A stretch of 64,000 bases of DNA, from the NCBI RefSeq assembly GCF_000424445.1, contig NZ_KE384187.1, positions 156,356-220,355 of the forward strand. The letters are read 5' to 3'. A program made the position numbers and the translations under genes. The notes under the pieces were generated by a model, which saw only the letters and a program-made list of their open reading frames with translations, was not told where the DNA came from and searched no databases. Source of the DNA: Oribacterium sp. NK2B42 (lineage in GTDB: Bacteria > Bacillota > Clostridia > Lachnospirales > Lachnospiraceae). How positions within the stretch are numbered: position 1 is the first letter of the stretch; the number at the start of each line of letters is the position of its first letter. Shown here piece after piece: positions 8,816 through 16,941 of this stretch.

Positions 8816-10207
8816 TTAGTTCAGTTTTTTCTGTACCTTATCCAGTTCCTTCTTCACATCGTTTCCGTTCAGGGCATTCTGTTCGGCAGCGATGATGTCC
8901 TTCTTGGCCTGTGCCCACTCAGCTTTTTCAGTGGGATAGAACTTGCAGTTATTAAGGATATCGAGCCATGCCCCGAAGTTGGTATCATACTTTGCCATAT
9001 ATTTCACACCGGATTTCACTACCGGAAGGAATCCCTCCATTTCAACCCAGGCTGTATAGTTCTCGGGTGCAAAGAAGAATGTCATGAATTCGCCGATAGC
9101 TTCATTTCTTGCGTCCTGATCGGAAGCATCATCATCCCTAAATGCCATAATCCTGTCCATAACACCGATGGAGGATGAGGTTTTTCCCTTTGCGGCCGGA
9201 ATGGGAACAGGAACCATCTTAATGTTTCCGCCCTTTTTCTCTACGTAAGCCGGAAGCTGATTGGGTCCGATCAACATTGCAAGCTTTCCTTCTGCAAACA
9301 TATCCTGAAGGTCGTAACGGGTCTCTGTGGCAGGCTTAGGATTGGTGTAACCCTTATCCACCAGTCCGATGGCGAACTCCAGGGCCTCAACATTTTCAGA
9401 AGAGTTAACCGCCCACTTTCCCTTATCATCCACAAAACCACCGCCATTTCCCCAAGTATAGTAGGAGAATGCAGCCTGACCTTCGTCGGTTGTCATATCG
9501 ATGCCCCAGGGATAAACTTTTCCTTTGTAGTATTTCTTTATTTCTTCACAGGCATCTTCAAGTTCATCCCAGGTGGTCGGGTAGTCTATACCCACTTCCT
9601 TAAAGATGTCAGCATTACAGTATAGCGCACGGGAAGAAGCCAGATCCGGAAGCGCCCAAACCTTACCGTCGATTTCAGACTGATCAAGGAATGGACTGAA
9701 GAAATCACTATAGAGTTTCGTCGGGCAATAATCCTTAACCGGAAGGAGCAGTCCATCCTCAGCGTAATCACTATAGACGTCAAGGTTCAGGATATCCGGA
9801 GCATTACCGTTTTTAATGCGTTTGTCCACCTCGTCATAGACATCACTCCAGGAAACTACCTCCAGGTTCAGTTTGATATTCGGATTTTCCTCTTCGAATT
9901 TCTTCACAAAGTTTGACCCCTTCATACCGGAGCCCAGGAACCAGTTCTTCGTATCCTGCCCGTATTCGCATATGATCACATCAAGTTCCGTAACAGTATC
10001 ACTATTCTTTTTTGCATCCTTTGGGAGCAGATTGTCCCATGCAGTTGAACCTTCCTTTGATTTGGAAGTCATTTTTGATGCCAGAACTGTATTCTTTGAT
10101 TCTGCAGGAGTAAAAGCTGTAAGAGAGAGGCATATAGATGCCAACAGAGCTGCACTGACTATATTCTTTATCCTCTTTGAACTTGACTTATTTTGTTTCT
10201 TTTTCAC
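8816..10207 (-). CDS. Extracellular solute-binding protein (family 1, sugar-type)
   Basis: This is a 463-residue periplasmic-type binding protein of ABC importers, family 1 (carbohydrates). Residues 10-35 are a signal peptide, but the usual lipobox cysteine is absent (LSLTAFTPA), which is unusual for a Gram-positive binding protein. The mature part carries the family pattern: FEEENPNIKLNLEVVSW, LDVYSDYAEDGLLLPV, VWALPDL, YPTTWDELEDAC, and MFAEGKLAMLIGPNQ. The start is GTG 10207 with GGAGGG 9 bases upstream. No permease or ATPase gene is adjacent, so its transporter must be elsewhere or lost. The neighbouring GH13 enzyme suggests a maltodextrin-type ligand (inference). A 65-bp part of the gene is duplicated at 11457. 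Confidence 0.82.
   Translation of the reverse strand: MKKKQNKSSSKRIKNIVSAALLASICLSLTAFTPAESKNTVLASKMTSKSKEGSTAWDNLLPKDAKKNSDTVTELDVIICEYGQDTKNWFLGSGMKGSNFVKKFEEENPNIKLNLEVVSWSDVYDEVDKRIKNGNAPDILNLDVYSDYAEDGLLLPVKDYCPTKLYSDFFSPFLDQSEIDGKVWALPDLASSRALYCNADIFKEVGIDYPTTWDELEDACEEIKKYYKGKVYPWGIDMTTDEGQAAFSYYTWGNGGGFVDDKGKWAVNSSENVEALEFAIGLVDKGYTNPKPATETRYDLQDMFAEGKLAMLIGPNQLPAYVEKKGGNIKMVPVPIPAAKGKTSSSIGVMDRIMAFRDDDASDQDARNEAIGEFMTFFFAPENYTAWVEMEGFLPVVKSGVKYMAKYDTNFGAWLDILNNCKFYPTEKAEWAQAKKDIIAAEQNALNGNDVKKELDKVQKKLN
9971..10035. repeat. 65-bp identical repeat, copy in the binding-protein gene
   Basis: This stretch is identical to 11457-11521. It encodes LLPKDAKKNSDTVTELDVI on the minus strand, near the N-terminus of the mature binding protein. 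Confidence 0.9.
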
Positions 10208-10576
10208 GATATATCCCTCCGCACCTGATTAATCGGGAATCCTTTCCCAAGACCACTATATTTTATATATCGACAGAAAATCCGTTTATAAAACCGGCTG
10301 CTGTTGATTTAAGGAATTTTTGTCATAAAAAAACGTGTAAATCATTAATGTCTTATACAGAATTATCTCCGTGTCGAAATAAGATACAAGGTATGTTGTC
10401 GTTCAGGTCAAATGTTTTCATGTTGGATGTTATATAGGTTGAACTTAAGTCTTATAACAAAATGGTCTGGAACGAATAATTATTTAAAGAATTAATGGAG
10501 GGTTGCATTGATGCTTTTATGTATATAAGTTATCATTGAATCGAGATTACCTGTTGGAACGATTTGGGTGATAGAT
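10208..10576. other. Intergenic region between binding protein and MNT-HEPN pair
   Basis: These 369 bases separate two divergent transcription units. I see the binding-protein ribosome site (near 10216), A/T-rich promoter-like DNA and the 24-bp repeat at 10431. There is no credible gene. Confidence 0.5.
10431..10454. repeat. 24-bp direct repeat shared with 15682-15705
   Basis: TATATAGGTTGAACTTAAGT plus CTTA is found identically 43 bases upstream of the first zinc-ribbon gene. It contains the palindrome ACTTAAGT. Confidence 0.75.
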
Positions 10577-10915
10577 ATGCTGAGAGAGATAAATACATTA
10601 TTAAATCAATATGTTTTAAATTTGAAGGATATATATGGTGATTCTTTGCGTTCTGTTATTCTCTTTGGGTCTTATGCCAGAGGCGATTACAATGGAGATT
10701 CTGATATTGACATTATGATACTTTTGGATATTTCCGAGACGGAAGTCAAAAGATATGGCGATAGTCTATCTGATATGACATATGATTTTAATATGGAACA
10801 TGATTTGGATATAGAACCCTTGGTACATACAGTTGCACTATTTCAAAAGTGGGAAAAGAATTATCCTTTCTTTTCCAACATTAAAAAAGAGGGAGTGACA
10901 CTATATGCAGCATGA
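10577..10915 (+). CDS. mntA: MNT-type minimal nucleotidyltransferase (antitoxin of an MNT-HEPN pair)
   Basis: This 112-residue protein has the polymerase-beta-like nucleotidyltransferase core: LFGSYARGDYNGDSDIDIMI, with GSYARG at 31-36 and metal-binding Asp43 and Asp45. In characterised MNT-HEPN systems this enzyme transfers AMP onto the HEPN toxin and silences it. The gene overlaps the HEPN gene by 11 bases in the usual order, which supports a toxin-antitoxin role. ATG 10577 is taken (GGGTG about 6 bases upstream); a GTG at 10568 is possible. A third acidic residue is plausible in DLDIEPL (Asp or Glu near residue 77). Confidence 0.8.
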   Translation: MLREINTLLNQYVLNLKDIYGDSLRSVILFGSYARGDYNGDSDIDIMILLDISETEVKRYGDSLSDMTYDFNMEHDLDIEPLVHTVALFQKWEKNYPFFSNIKKEGVTLYAA

Positions 10916-11309
10916 AGAGATTGGAACCAAAGAAGATCTTGCCAAATATAGACTGGATACCGCAAAGACAGATTTAAAGTCGGCCAAATTGCTTTTGGAA
11001 AATGAAGATTATAAAGGTGCGAATAATAGAGCGTACTATGCAATATACCATGCTGTTTCTGCGGTCCATGCTTTGGATGGAAAATCATATAAACGTCATA
11101 AGGATGCCTTGGGCAATTTTAATAAAGACTATGTTAGAACTGAGGTTTTCCCGAAGGATATGGGACGAAAAATAGCAAAAGCCGAAGAGATACGACATGC
11201 GAGTGATTATGATGATTTTTATATTGCCTCCAAAGAAGAAACAGTACGTCAGATAGAAACTGCGGAGGATGTGGTCGACCAAATTGCTAAGTATATATCA
11301 TCCATTTAA
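10905..11309 (+). CDS. hepT: HEPN-domain protein (HepT-like toxin of the MNT-HEPN pair)
   Basis: This 134-residue, mostly helical protein is of the HEPN family. The conserved segment ANNRAYYAIYHAVSAV holds Arg42 and His49 (R-X6-H), the position of the RNase motif. Residues after 90 (RHASDYDDFY) match the second conserved HEPN block. In validated HepT toxins the motif is usually R-X4-H followed by a Tyr; here it is closer to the wider HEPN group, so RNase activity is less certain. Translation is probably coupled to mntA (11-base overlap, ribosome site GAGGGAG inside mntA). A terminator follows. Confidence 0.78.
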   Translation: MQHEEIGTKEDLAKYRLDTAKTDLKSAKLLLENEDYKGANNRAYYAIYHAVSAVHALDGKSYKRHKDALGNFNKDYVRTEVFPKDMGRKIAKAEEIRHASDYDDFYIASKEETVRQIETAEDVVDQIAKYISSI

Positions 11310-11339
11310 TAGACATAACTAATTATAGAAGAGCAGAGA

Positions 11340-11378
11340 AAAAAGCACGATTCCCCAATTTGGAGAATCGTGCTTTTT
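11340..11378. terminator. Terminator after the MNT-HEPN pair
   Basis: A 14-bp stem (AAAAAGCACGATTC/GAATCGTGCTTTTT) with an 11-base loop lies 30 bases after the hepT stop. Its right arm belongs to the 95-bp repeat described next. Confidence 0.75.
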
Positions 11379-11456
11379 ATTGCTTATTTATGTTTATACA
11401 ATTTTCATAAAAAAATATTCGGTAAATGCTATAATTATAAAAAATATTTCCATGTA
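11362..11456. repeat. 95-bp promoter-like repeat, copy 1
   Basis: About 92% identical to 12852-12947. It contains a terminator right arm and an extended -10 box (TGCTATAAT) in plus orientation. Its far end abuts the 65-bp binding-protein repeat exactly. Confidence 0.85.
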
Positions 11457-11651
11457 TATGATCACATCAAGTTCCGTAACAGTATCACTATTCTTTTTTG
11501 CATCCTTTGGGAGCAGATTGTTCAATGCTGATTTTTTCAAAACAACCGGCTCGACAACCACGGCGCCTTTATCTGAACTATAGCCCAAGCCTGCATACAT
11601 CGTGACGATCATAGATGCAGCAGCAAAGCCTGCAACAAGTTTTCTCATCAT
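11394..11651 (-). pseudogene. 5' stub of a second solute-binding-protein-like gene
   Basis: The frame starts with a good ribosome site (GAGGATAACG) and a signal peptide (MRKLVAGFAAASMIVTMYAG). After about 45 residues it runs into the 65-bp stretch identical to the intact binding-protein gene (LLPKDAKKNSDTVTELDVII). It then leaves the family at once and reads through the 95-bp repeat into a hydrophobic, A/T-coded tail. It is best read as a paralogue cut down to its first 60 codons by recombination at the repeat. The intact gene has a different signal peptide, so this is not a simple copy. Confidence 0.6.
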
Positions 11652-11699
11652 ATCGTTATCCTCTTTTCTAAAACAATCGGGGAATCGTGCTTCGACTTT

Positions 11700-11951
11700 T
11701 TATTTCTTTATGTAGTCACATATCTTTATGAAATAGAAGTCATCAGCATTCACTTCCGTACCATAGTAAAGATCCTTATCAAAGACATCATAACCTGCTC
11801 TGTCATATATGTACTCGGCAGTACTGTCATGTTCGGCCTTGGCAAGCTCTTCGGGATTTTCCTTCATGAATACCATGGTGAGTCCGTCATAGTCCTTGGG
11901 GATTCGGAAAATGTGCTTATAATATTCGGTGCATTCCCATGTATAATGCAT
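11700..11951 (-). pseudogene. 3' remnant of an unrecognised gene
   Basis: An open frame of 83 residues from an internal ATG; the same frame continues upstream for about 30 more sensible residues before a stop near the hicA promoter. It is rich in Tyr and acidic residues (YKHIFRIPKDYDGLTMVFMK, DRAGYDVFDKDLYYGTEV). There is no start codon with a ribosome site, so the 5' part seems to have been lost when the hicAB segment arrived. I do not recognise the family. Confidence 0.4.
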
Positions 11952-12019
11952 TCCATCAGATTTCTGACCGGCCTCTTTATATTCATCGTCATATACGGGA
12001 TCTTTGGTTTCGCCTTTTA

Positions 12020-12048
12020 TTGACTTAAAGAAAAAAATACTATACTAT
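12020..12048 (+). promoter_or_regulatory. Promoter of hicAB
   Basis: TTGACT (12020-12025), a 17-base spacer and TACTAT (12043-12048) lie 35 bases upstream of hicA. Confidence 0.6.
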
Positions 12049-12083
12049 GTAACTGAAATTTAGTACCAAAGGAGTGGCGCGTT

Positions 12084-12350
12084 ATGCCATCAAAAGACAA
12101 GCTTTTAAAGAAACTGTTCCAGAAGAAGTTGCCAAGAAATTTCACAAAGCAGGAATTGAATTCGCTGATGTCTCAGTGCGGCTGTTTAAAAGGACAAGGC
12201 GGGAGAGGTTCTGGAATTAGGTTCTATCATGAAGCAACGGGGCGAATTTTGGCCTTTGATGAACCGCATCCTGAAAATGAGCTTTATCCATACCAGGTAA
12301 AGATGACCCGACAGTTTTTAAAGGAAATCGGAGAGTATAAGGAGGACTGA
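12084..12350 (+). CDS. hicA: HicA-family toxin
   Basis: This 88-residue protein resembles HicA mRNA-interferase toxins: a double-stranded-RNA-binding-like fold with CGCLKGQGGRGSGIRFYHEA and the C-terminal helix QVKMTRQFLKEIGEY. The catalytic histidine of HicA is expected after the glycine loop; here the nearest is His54 in RFYHEATGR. The variant resembles the RFYHE-type HicA common in anaerobic Firmicutes, so I take it as functional. AAGGAG lies 10 bases upstream. The hicB gene starts 5 bases after its stop. Its last codons are duplicated at 2303. Confidence 0.75.
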   Translation: MPSKDKLLKKLFQKKLPRNFTKQELNSLMSQCGCLKGQGGRGSGIRFYHEATGRILAFDEPHPENELYPYQVKMTRQFLKEIGEYKED

Positions 12351-12354
12351 TGAA

Positions 12355-12696
12355 ATGATGGAATATAATGGATACCATGCAGACATAAAATATTCTGATG
12401 AAGATAAACTATTTATCGGTGAAGTCATCGGACTTAATGATACACTGGCATTTCACGGATCATCCGTAGAAGAACTTGAGAAAATGTTTCATCAGTCTGT
12501 AGACAATTATCTGGAGATGTGCAGGGAGTTTGGAAAAGAGCCTGAAAAAGAATATAAAGGGCAGTTTAATGTGAGAATACCCTCAAAGCTCCATAAAATG
12601 GCAGTAATATATGCAAGAAAGAGGAATATATCACTGAACGATTTTGTAAGAACCGCAATTGAGGATGAATGTTCGAAATCTGTATTGGAAGCATAA
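12355..12696 (+). CDS. hicB: HicB-family antitoxin
   Basis: This 113-residue antitoxin has the partly degraded RNase-H-like HicB fold at 1-60 (YHADIKYSDEDKLFIGEVIG, LAFHGSSVEELEKMFHQSVD) and a C-terminal ribbon-helix-helix DNA-binding segment (FNVRIPSKLHKMAVIYARKR, NDFVRTAIEDEC). In HicAB systems HicB binds and blocks HicA and represses its own operon. GGAGG is 9 bases before ATG 12355; a second ATG follows at 12358. A damaged copy of its first 40 codons is at 2341. Confidence 0.85.
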   Translation: MMEYNGYHADIKYSDEDKLFIGEVIGLNDTLAFHGSSVEELEKMFHQSVDNYLEMCREFGKEPEKEYKGQFNVRIPSKLHKMAVIYARKRNISLNDFVRTAIEDECSKSVLEA

Positions 12697-12851
12697 GTAG
12701 TGGTATCTAAGAAGAATAGCCTCATAAAAATAACGGAGACAAAGGGTAGAATTTATTACTCCTCTTTTGTTTCCGTTTCTTTTTTTCCCAATTTCGACTT
12801 TAATTTAAAACTGTTATATCATTTAGATTCCGGTTATTGGTACAACGATAC

Positions 12852-12947
12852 GGAGAATCGTGCTTTTTATCGCTTATTTATGTTTATACAATTTTCATAA
12901 AAAAATTATTCGGCAAATGCTATAATAATAAAAATTATTTCTATATT
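12852..12947. repeat. 95-bp promoter-like repeat, copy 2
   Basis: Matches 11362-11456 with a few substitutions and one insertion. It keeps the TGCTATAAT box. Confidence 0.85.
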
Positions 12948-13102
12948 TTTGACAACATAAAGATAAATTTTCATTATTTGTGCAATGGATATAGTGGCAG
13001 GAGTCATAAAAACAAATAGTTACGGAGGTAACATTACTCGGACTCTCTAGACGAGATTATTGACAAGCTGTTTTCAAATCCAAAAATAGTTGCCCCGACC
13101 CC

Positions 13103-13191
13103 ATAGGTGCCTGTCACTGTGAACAAAAGTTCACAGTGACAGGCACCTATTTGCGATAGTCTATCTGAAGTTCACAGTGACAGGCACCTAT
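13103..13191. repeat. REP-like palindrome cluster (AGGTGCCTGTCACTGTGAAC type)
   Basis: A perfect 22-bp inverted repeat with a 4-base loop occupies 13103-13150. The right arm is repeated once more at 13170-13191 after 19 bases. The cluster sits just beyond the 3' end of the G+C-rich regulator gene. The sequence class resembles REP elements mobilised by RAYT transposases but differs from the palindrome family between 34.7 and 55.9 kb. Confidence 0.85.
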
Positions 13192-13213
13192 TTGCGGCGC
13201 TCATTGAGAGAAA

Positions 13214-15040
13214 TCATCTTCCACTCAGGTGTCGCAGCTTGTCCAATGCCTCCAATGTCGAGTGTCTGTCAGCGGCATAGTTCCCGATCAACTCGGAAAG
13301 GTAATCGGAAACCAATTTAGTCAGCGTTGAATTTAAGAACACAAATGCGGTATATGGTTCTTTACAGCGAAGCACGGATACCGCGTCCCCAGGCATGGCA
13401 ATCTGGATTTCCTGGAACGGCGATTCGGGCAGCAGCGTCAGATGAAAGTTCTTTTCGCTCTTTACAAGATCCATGACAGCAGAAATATGCTGAGCGTATT
13501 CGTCATTCGTATAGTCAATCGAAAGATTCACCAAGTCCAACGCGAAATTGAGTCGCCTGCTCTTCTCGATACCAGCTCCTGCAGGACAGAGTATCAGGTT
13601 GACTGCACCCTGCCGCAGCAAGTCCCGGAACCGGCTGTGCATCCCCTTATACAGGTCAAGCACAGTGCCTCTGAGGGGTTCTGCCATTTGAACACGGTCG
13701 AGAATCCGCGTGAGCAGTTCCTCCGGCATGGTGAACACGGGAAACTCGGAAAGCAGGAATGTCCTCGTCCCCTGTTGTTCTATGCAGTAAGAACGATACC
13801 CCTCACCGTCCGCGCCGCTAAACACCTTTAAAAACGGCGAGGCGTCGGAGAGCATGGAGTTATACTCCCGCTCCAACAAGTCCAAGCGTTTTTTATCCGT
13901 AATATACTCATACCAGCGGCTGTCACCCCCTTGCGCAGGGAAAAAGCCGTGAATGCACGCGCCGCCGGAGCGCAGAAAAACTGTATGGTAAAACCGATTG
14001 TTTCTGACGCTTCGAAACACGAAAGGCTCGATCCTGCCGGAAATATAGAGCGGTAGCCATCCTCGAATGGCATTGATCATCTCTATGCCCACACGCTCTA
14101 CGTTGTGAATAATCTTGATCCGCACGCCGCTGCTGACGCACTTTGCCATCAGAGATGCCCACAGCGCAAAATAAGCTCGATCACCGGTCATCCAATCCAT
14201 GGGCTCGTCGGAGTATAATAGCAGTTCCTCGTTCTCTTGGGCGGCATCGGTCAGAAAGCGTATCACGGCGCTGCGAAGCCCCTCCATCCCGTAATAGAGG
14301 GTCACGTCCGTCGTCTCGGGCACCTTCGGGACAGTTCCTGGCAGACTCTTGTGAGGGGTAAACTCGTCAAGCGAACGCAGGAGCACCTGCGCGATCGCTG
14401 CGTTGTCCTCCTCTGGAGTGAAATCATAGAGCCATGAAGATACCGTATCTGCACTAAGTTGTTCTGCTTCCGACCCGCAAAGGGCGGCAAGATCCGTCGT
14501 TTTGCCGATCCTTTCCGCACGGGATACCAGAGCGTCGGACAGCTTTTCAGCAAGTCTGTTGTTTCCGTGGGGGGAATATATGCCGCTGCGGTACCGACTG
14601 ATCAGGGAGACGTCGATATTCAGAATCCCGGAGAGCTGTCTGTTGGAAAGGCCAAGCAGGATTACGGCGCGGTCCAGACGCTCTCCGAAGGTCTGCCGCC
14701 GCAGGGTCAGCAGCCTCTTGCTCTTTGGCGTGGATGCATGCGCAGGCAACACGATTTCATCTATTTCGTAGAGCCATGAAATCAGCGCGGGAAGCAGCGC
14801 ATCCCGGGTGGTATCCGGACTTCGGCAAAGCTCCTGCAGCGTAGGCAGCATGTTTTCGTAGTCCGCGTATTCGTAAACGCCGTTCACAAAAGACGCAATC
14901 GAGCGGCTTGTGGGTTTCGGCTCCCGATCTCCGGTCTTTAGCTTGGAGATGTTGCCGGATGAGCAGCCGGCGTAACGGGCAATGTCGGTATTATTACATC
15001 CAAGCAGTGTGAATAATGCGTTAATTCTTTCTGAAAGCAT
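13214..15040 (-). CDS. Large double-HTH (XRE-type) regulator-like protein
   Basis: This protein of about 608 residues has two Cro/XRE-type helix-turn-helix units: residues 1-60 (NNTDIARYAGCSSGNISKLK) and about 125-170 (NRQLSGILNIDVSLISRYRS). The remaining 430 residues are an unrecognised, mixed alpha/beta region with phospholipase-D-like spacing but no clear HKD motif. It is probably a transcriptional regulator with a large sensor domain. ATG 15040 starts the first HTH; GGGGAAG lies about 13 bases upstream. An upstream in-frame ATG (15124) adds a non-conserved leader. The gene is visibly richer in G+C than its neighbours (many gcg, cgc and ggc codons), suggesting transfer. Confidence 0.7.
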   Translation of the reverse strand: MLSERINALFTLLGCNNTDIARYAGCSSGNISKLKTGDREPKPTSRSIASFVNGVYEYADYENMLPTLQELCRSPDTTRDALLPALISWLYEIDEIVLPAHASTPKSKRLLTLRRQTFGERLDRAVILLGLSNRQLSGILNIDVSLISRYRSGIYSPHGNNRLAEKLSDALVSRAERIGKTTDLAALCGSEAEQLSADTVSSWLYDFTPEEDNAAIAQVLLRSLDEFTPHKSLPGTVPKVPETTDVTLYYGMEGLRSAVIRFLTDAAQENEELLLYSDEPMDWMTGDRAYFALWASLMAKCVSSGVRIKIIHNVERVGIEMINAIRGWLPLYISGRIEPFVFRSVRNNRFYHTVFLRSGGACIHGFFPAQGGDSRWYEYITDKKRLDLLEREYNSMLSDASPFLKVFSGADGEGYRSYCIEQQGTRTFLLSEFPVFTMPEELLTRILDRVQMAEPLRGTVLDLYKGMHSRFRDLLRQGAVNLILCPAGAGIEKSRRLNFALDLVNLSIDYTNDEYAQHISAVMDLVKSEKNFHLTLLPESPFQEIQIAMPGDAVSVLRCKEPYTAFVFLNSTLTKLVSDYLSELIGNYAADRHSTLEALDKLRHLSGR

Positions 15041-15250
15041 GATGTGGTAATCTTCCCCTGTATCATGAGATGAGTACAGCATAGCATATGGACAACAAAA
15101 ATTCAATGAAAGAAAGTTGTCCACTATTGTTCCTTGATTGGTCCTGGCATATTATATTTATACAGCTTTTTAAAACTGAAAGTTGCTGTTGATGAAACTT
15201 GCCAGGAGATCCGTTTTGAAAAAACATCGACTGTATCAGGGGGAAAAGCT

Positions 15251-15424
15251 ATGAAAAAGAAACAATCGAAAGCTATATTGCTTCTGTTGGTGCTCTCTAT
15301 GCTGCTTTCAGCTTGCAGCGGTGCAGTAGGAGGCAGTGACACAGGAAATAGTTCAATTCCGTCACAGGAAAGCGGCGGTGGTGACAATAACGTTTGTTTT
15401 GCGAGAAGTGCGGTGCTGCTATGA
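15251..15424 (+). pseudogene. Lipoprotein stub joined to a zinc-ribbon gene
   Basis: The frame starts with a lipoprotein signal (MKKKQSKAILLLLVLSMLLSAC) and about 25 residues of Gly/Ser-rich linker. It then enters, out of frame, the start of a zinc-ribbon gene and ends. This looks like a deletion that removed the rest of the lipoprotein and the intergenic region before the next gene. A stray secreted 57-residue lipopeptide could still be made. Confidence 0.5.
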
Positions 15425-15681
15425 CTAATCACCCAAATCAACCAAATCAGACAATGAACAACGGCGGAAGCACGAGACCTGATGCACCGAATAAGGTTTC
15501 ACCAATTGCAGAGACTTTACCTCTCATTGCAACAATAATATTTGTTTCAGTTTTCATCATAGGCTTTTTATCCTTTTTGGGACTCATACGTTTCAGTGTT
15601 TTAGGCATTATTCTTGTAATAGTCGCCATAAGCATCGTAGTTGTCATTCTAAAAAAGATCACTGAGTTTCATAGGGCATGA
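15394..15681 (+). pseudogene. Truncated zinc-ribbon membrane protein
   Basis: The frame begins FCEKCGAAM, the first half of the zinc ribbon seen in the genes downstream. The ATG is lost (TTG at 15394) and the second CxxC pair is absent. An Asn/Pro-rich linker and two hydrophobic segments follow (LPLIATIIFVSVFIIGFLSF and LGIILVIVAISIVVVIL). It overlaps the lipoprotein stub. It is probably a remnant of a sixth zinc-ribbon gene at the front of the cluster. Confidence 0.55.
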
Positions 15682-15705
15682 TATATAGGTTGAACTTAAG
15701 TCTTA
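15682..15705. repeat. 24-bp direct repeat shared with 10431-10454
   Basis: Identical 24-mer beginning TATATAGGTTGAACTTAAGT, placed 43 bases upstream of the first intact gene of the zinc-ribbon cluster. Confidence 0.75.
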
Positions 15706-15747
15706 CAGCATCTTAGGATGAATGTTTCAAAAGCAAGGAGAGAACTG

Positions 15748-16941
15748 ATGGCAGGATTTTGCAGAAAATGTGGTAGTCCTTTGGGAAAAGATGCAATGTT
15801 TTGTAAGAAGTGCGGAACCAAGGTTGTGTCTATCCAAAGCAGTCAACCTGTTCAGAAGCAGGTGCAGCCGCCAAAAATACAATGCAGAAATTGTGGGTAT
15901 TCTTTAAAAGTGGGCGCAGTGTTCTGTAAGAAGTGCGGTACAAAGGTGACGGAACAGAACTATGGGCAAACTGCTGCAGTTAACTATTCCCAGCCTCAAC
16001 AGAGCAACATTCAGAATGAAGCGGCTCACTATGCCCAGCCTAAACAAAATACAATTCAAAATGAAGCGGCCCGGTATGTACAGCAGGCACAGCAGCAGTT
16101 CACCCAGAACGTCCAGGGAATGATTCAGCCTATGTTCGCGGATGCTGCAGACAGAGCAGGAGAGACAGCTATGCAGCTGCCTCAGCTTCAGAGTGCCCTC
16201 GGCTTTGCGGATGAAGCAAAAGCTGTGCTTGATCCCTTCACTCAGTTTTTCACAGGTGTTTCCGGCTTTTTCAAGGGAATCATCAACGTATTCAAAGATC
16301 CAAAAGCTCTCACTTTTTCGGCAGTCCTTTCATTTGTCTGGATGATCCTTATAGTTATGAAGCAGCTGGGTATAGGCGGAGTTTTTACTAATGCACTGTC
16401 CTGGATCATTTTTGCGCAGGGAGGCTTGGGAGATGGTGCCCTTGGCATCCTGGGCGGTTTCTTTGGAAAAGTGGTCGTAGCTTCAGGTCTCTTTGCTCTT
16501 ATAGACGGAGGTAAAGATATAGGCGAAGGCATGAAGAAGTGGTTTAACTGCTTCAATGAAACCCCGAACATCGGCGCAATCCTTACCGGAGCAGGCCTGA
16601 GTCTCATTCTCTACAATTTCTTTGTTGCCAATGCCGGCTTCGGAGACACTATGGTCGCAATAACCGGGGCAATCCTGGCACTTCAGGCTCTCGGATCACA
16701 AAACGGCTTTATCTTTGGAATGGCACGGTCAATTATGTCAAGAAAGCTCGGTAATAATCGAATCACCAACGTATCAAAGGCTAATGCCTTTATTTCAGGT
16801 ATAGGCCTGGGATCAGCGCTTGCCATACCGCTTTCTTTACTGCCTTTCGGATTCATTTCATGCATGATCGGAATTCCCATTTTCATAGTTGGTATCGTCC
16901 TTAATTTTACAATTCGCGGGAAGGAGGCTCGGACTATATGA
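15748..16941 (+). CDS. Double zinc-ribbon polytopic membrane protein
   Basis: This is a 397-residue protein. Residues 1-25 and 43-70 are two zinc ribbons, each with two CxxC pairs (FCRKCG...FCKKCG and QCRNCG...FCKKCG). A Gln/Asn-rich linker follows (about 75-150; the segment HYAQPKQNTIQNEAARYVQQ is typical). From about 185 on there are five to six hydrophobic segments rich in Gly and Ala, ending in a C-terminal IGIPIFIVGIVLNF. Zinc ribbons of this type sit in the cytoplasm and mediate protein contacts. ATG 15748 has AAGGAGAG 6 bases upstream. The stop overlaps the next gene's start (ATGA), so the two are translationally coupled. The function is unknown. Confidence 0.75.
   Translation: MAGFCRKCGSPLGKDAMFCKKCGTKVVSIQSSQPVQKQVQPPKIQCRNCGYSLKVGAVFCKKCGTKVTEQNYGQTAAVNYSQPQQSNIQNEAAHYAQPKQNTIQNEAARYVQQAQQQFTQNVQGMIQPMFADAADRAGETAMQLPQLQSALGFADEAKAVLDPFTQFFTGVSGFFKGIINVFKDPKALTFSAVLSFVWMILIVMKQLGIGGVFTNALSWIIFAQGGLGDGALGILGGFFGKVVVASGLFALIDGGKDIGEGMKKWFNCFNETPNIGAILTGAGLSLILYNFFVANAGFGDTMVAITGAILALQALGSQNGFIFGMARSIMSRKLGNNRITNVSKANAFISGIGLGSALAIPLSLLPFGFISCMIGIPIFIVGIVLNFTIRGKEARTI

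Larger units (their letters stand above)
12697..13213. other. Intergenic region with repeats and one gene scrap
   Basis: These 517 bases hold the second 95-bp repeat (12852-12947) and the palindrome cluster (13103-13191). A short frame ending in TAG at 13104-13106 (LDEIIDKLFSNPKIVAPTP) reads like the end of a lost gene. An imperfect terminator-like dyad (ACGGAGACAAAG...CTTTTGTTTCCGT) lies near 12734-12780, after hicB. No intact gene is seen. Confidence 0.5.

Noticed and set aside
10757-10773. 16-bp match between mntA and the palindrome region at 13154
   Set aside because: A 16-mer match in a 64-kb window can be expected by chance; no extended similarity.
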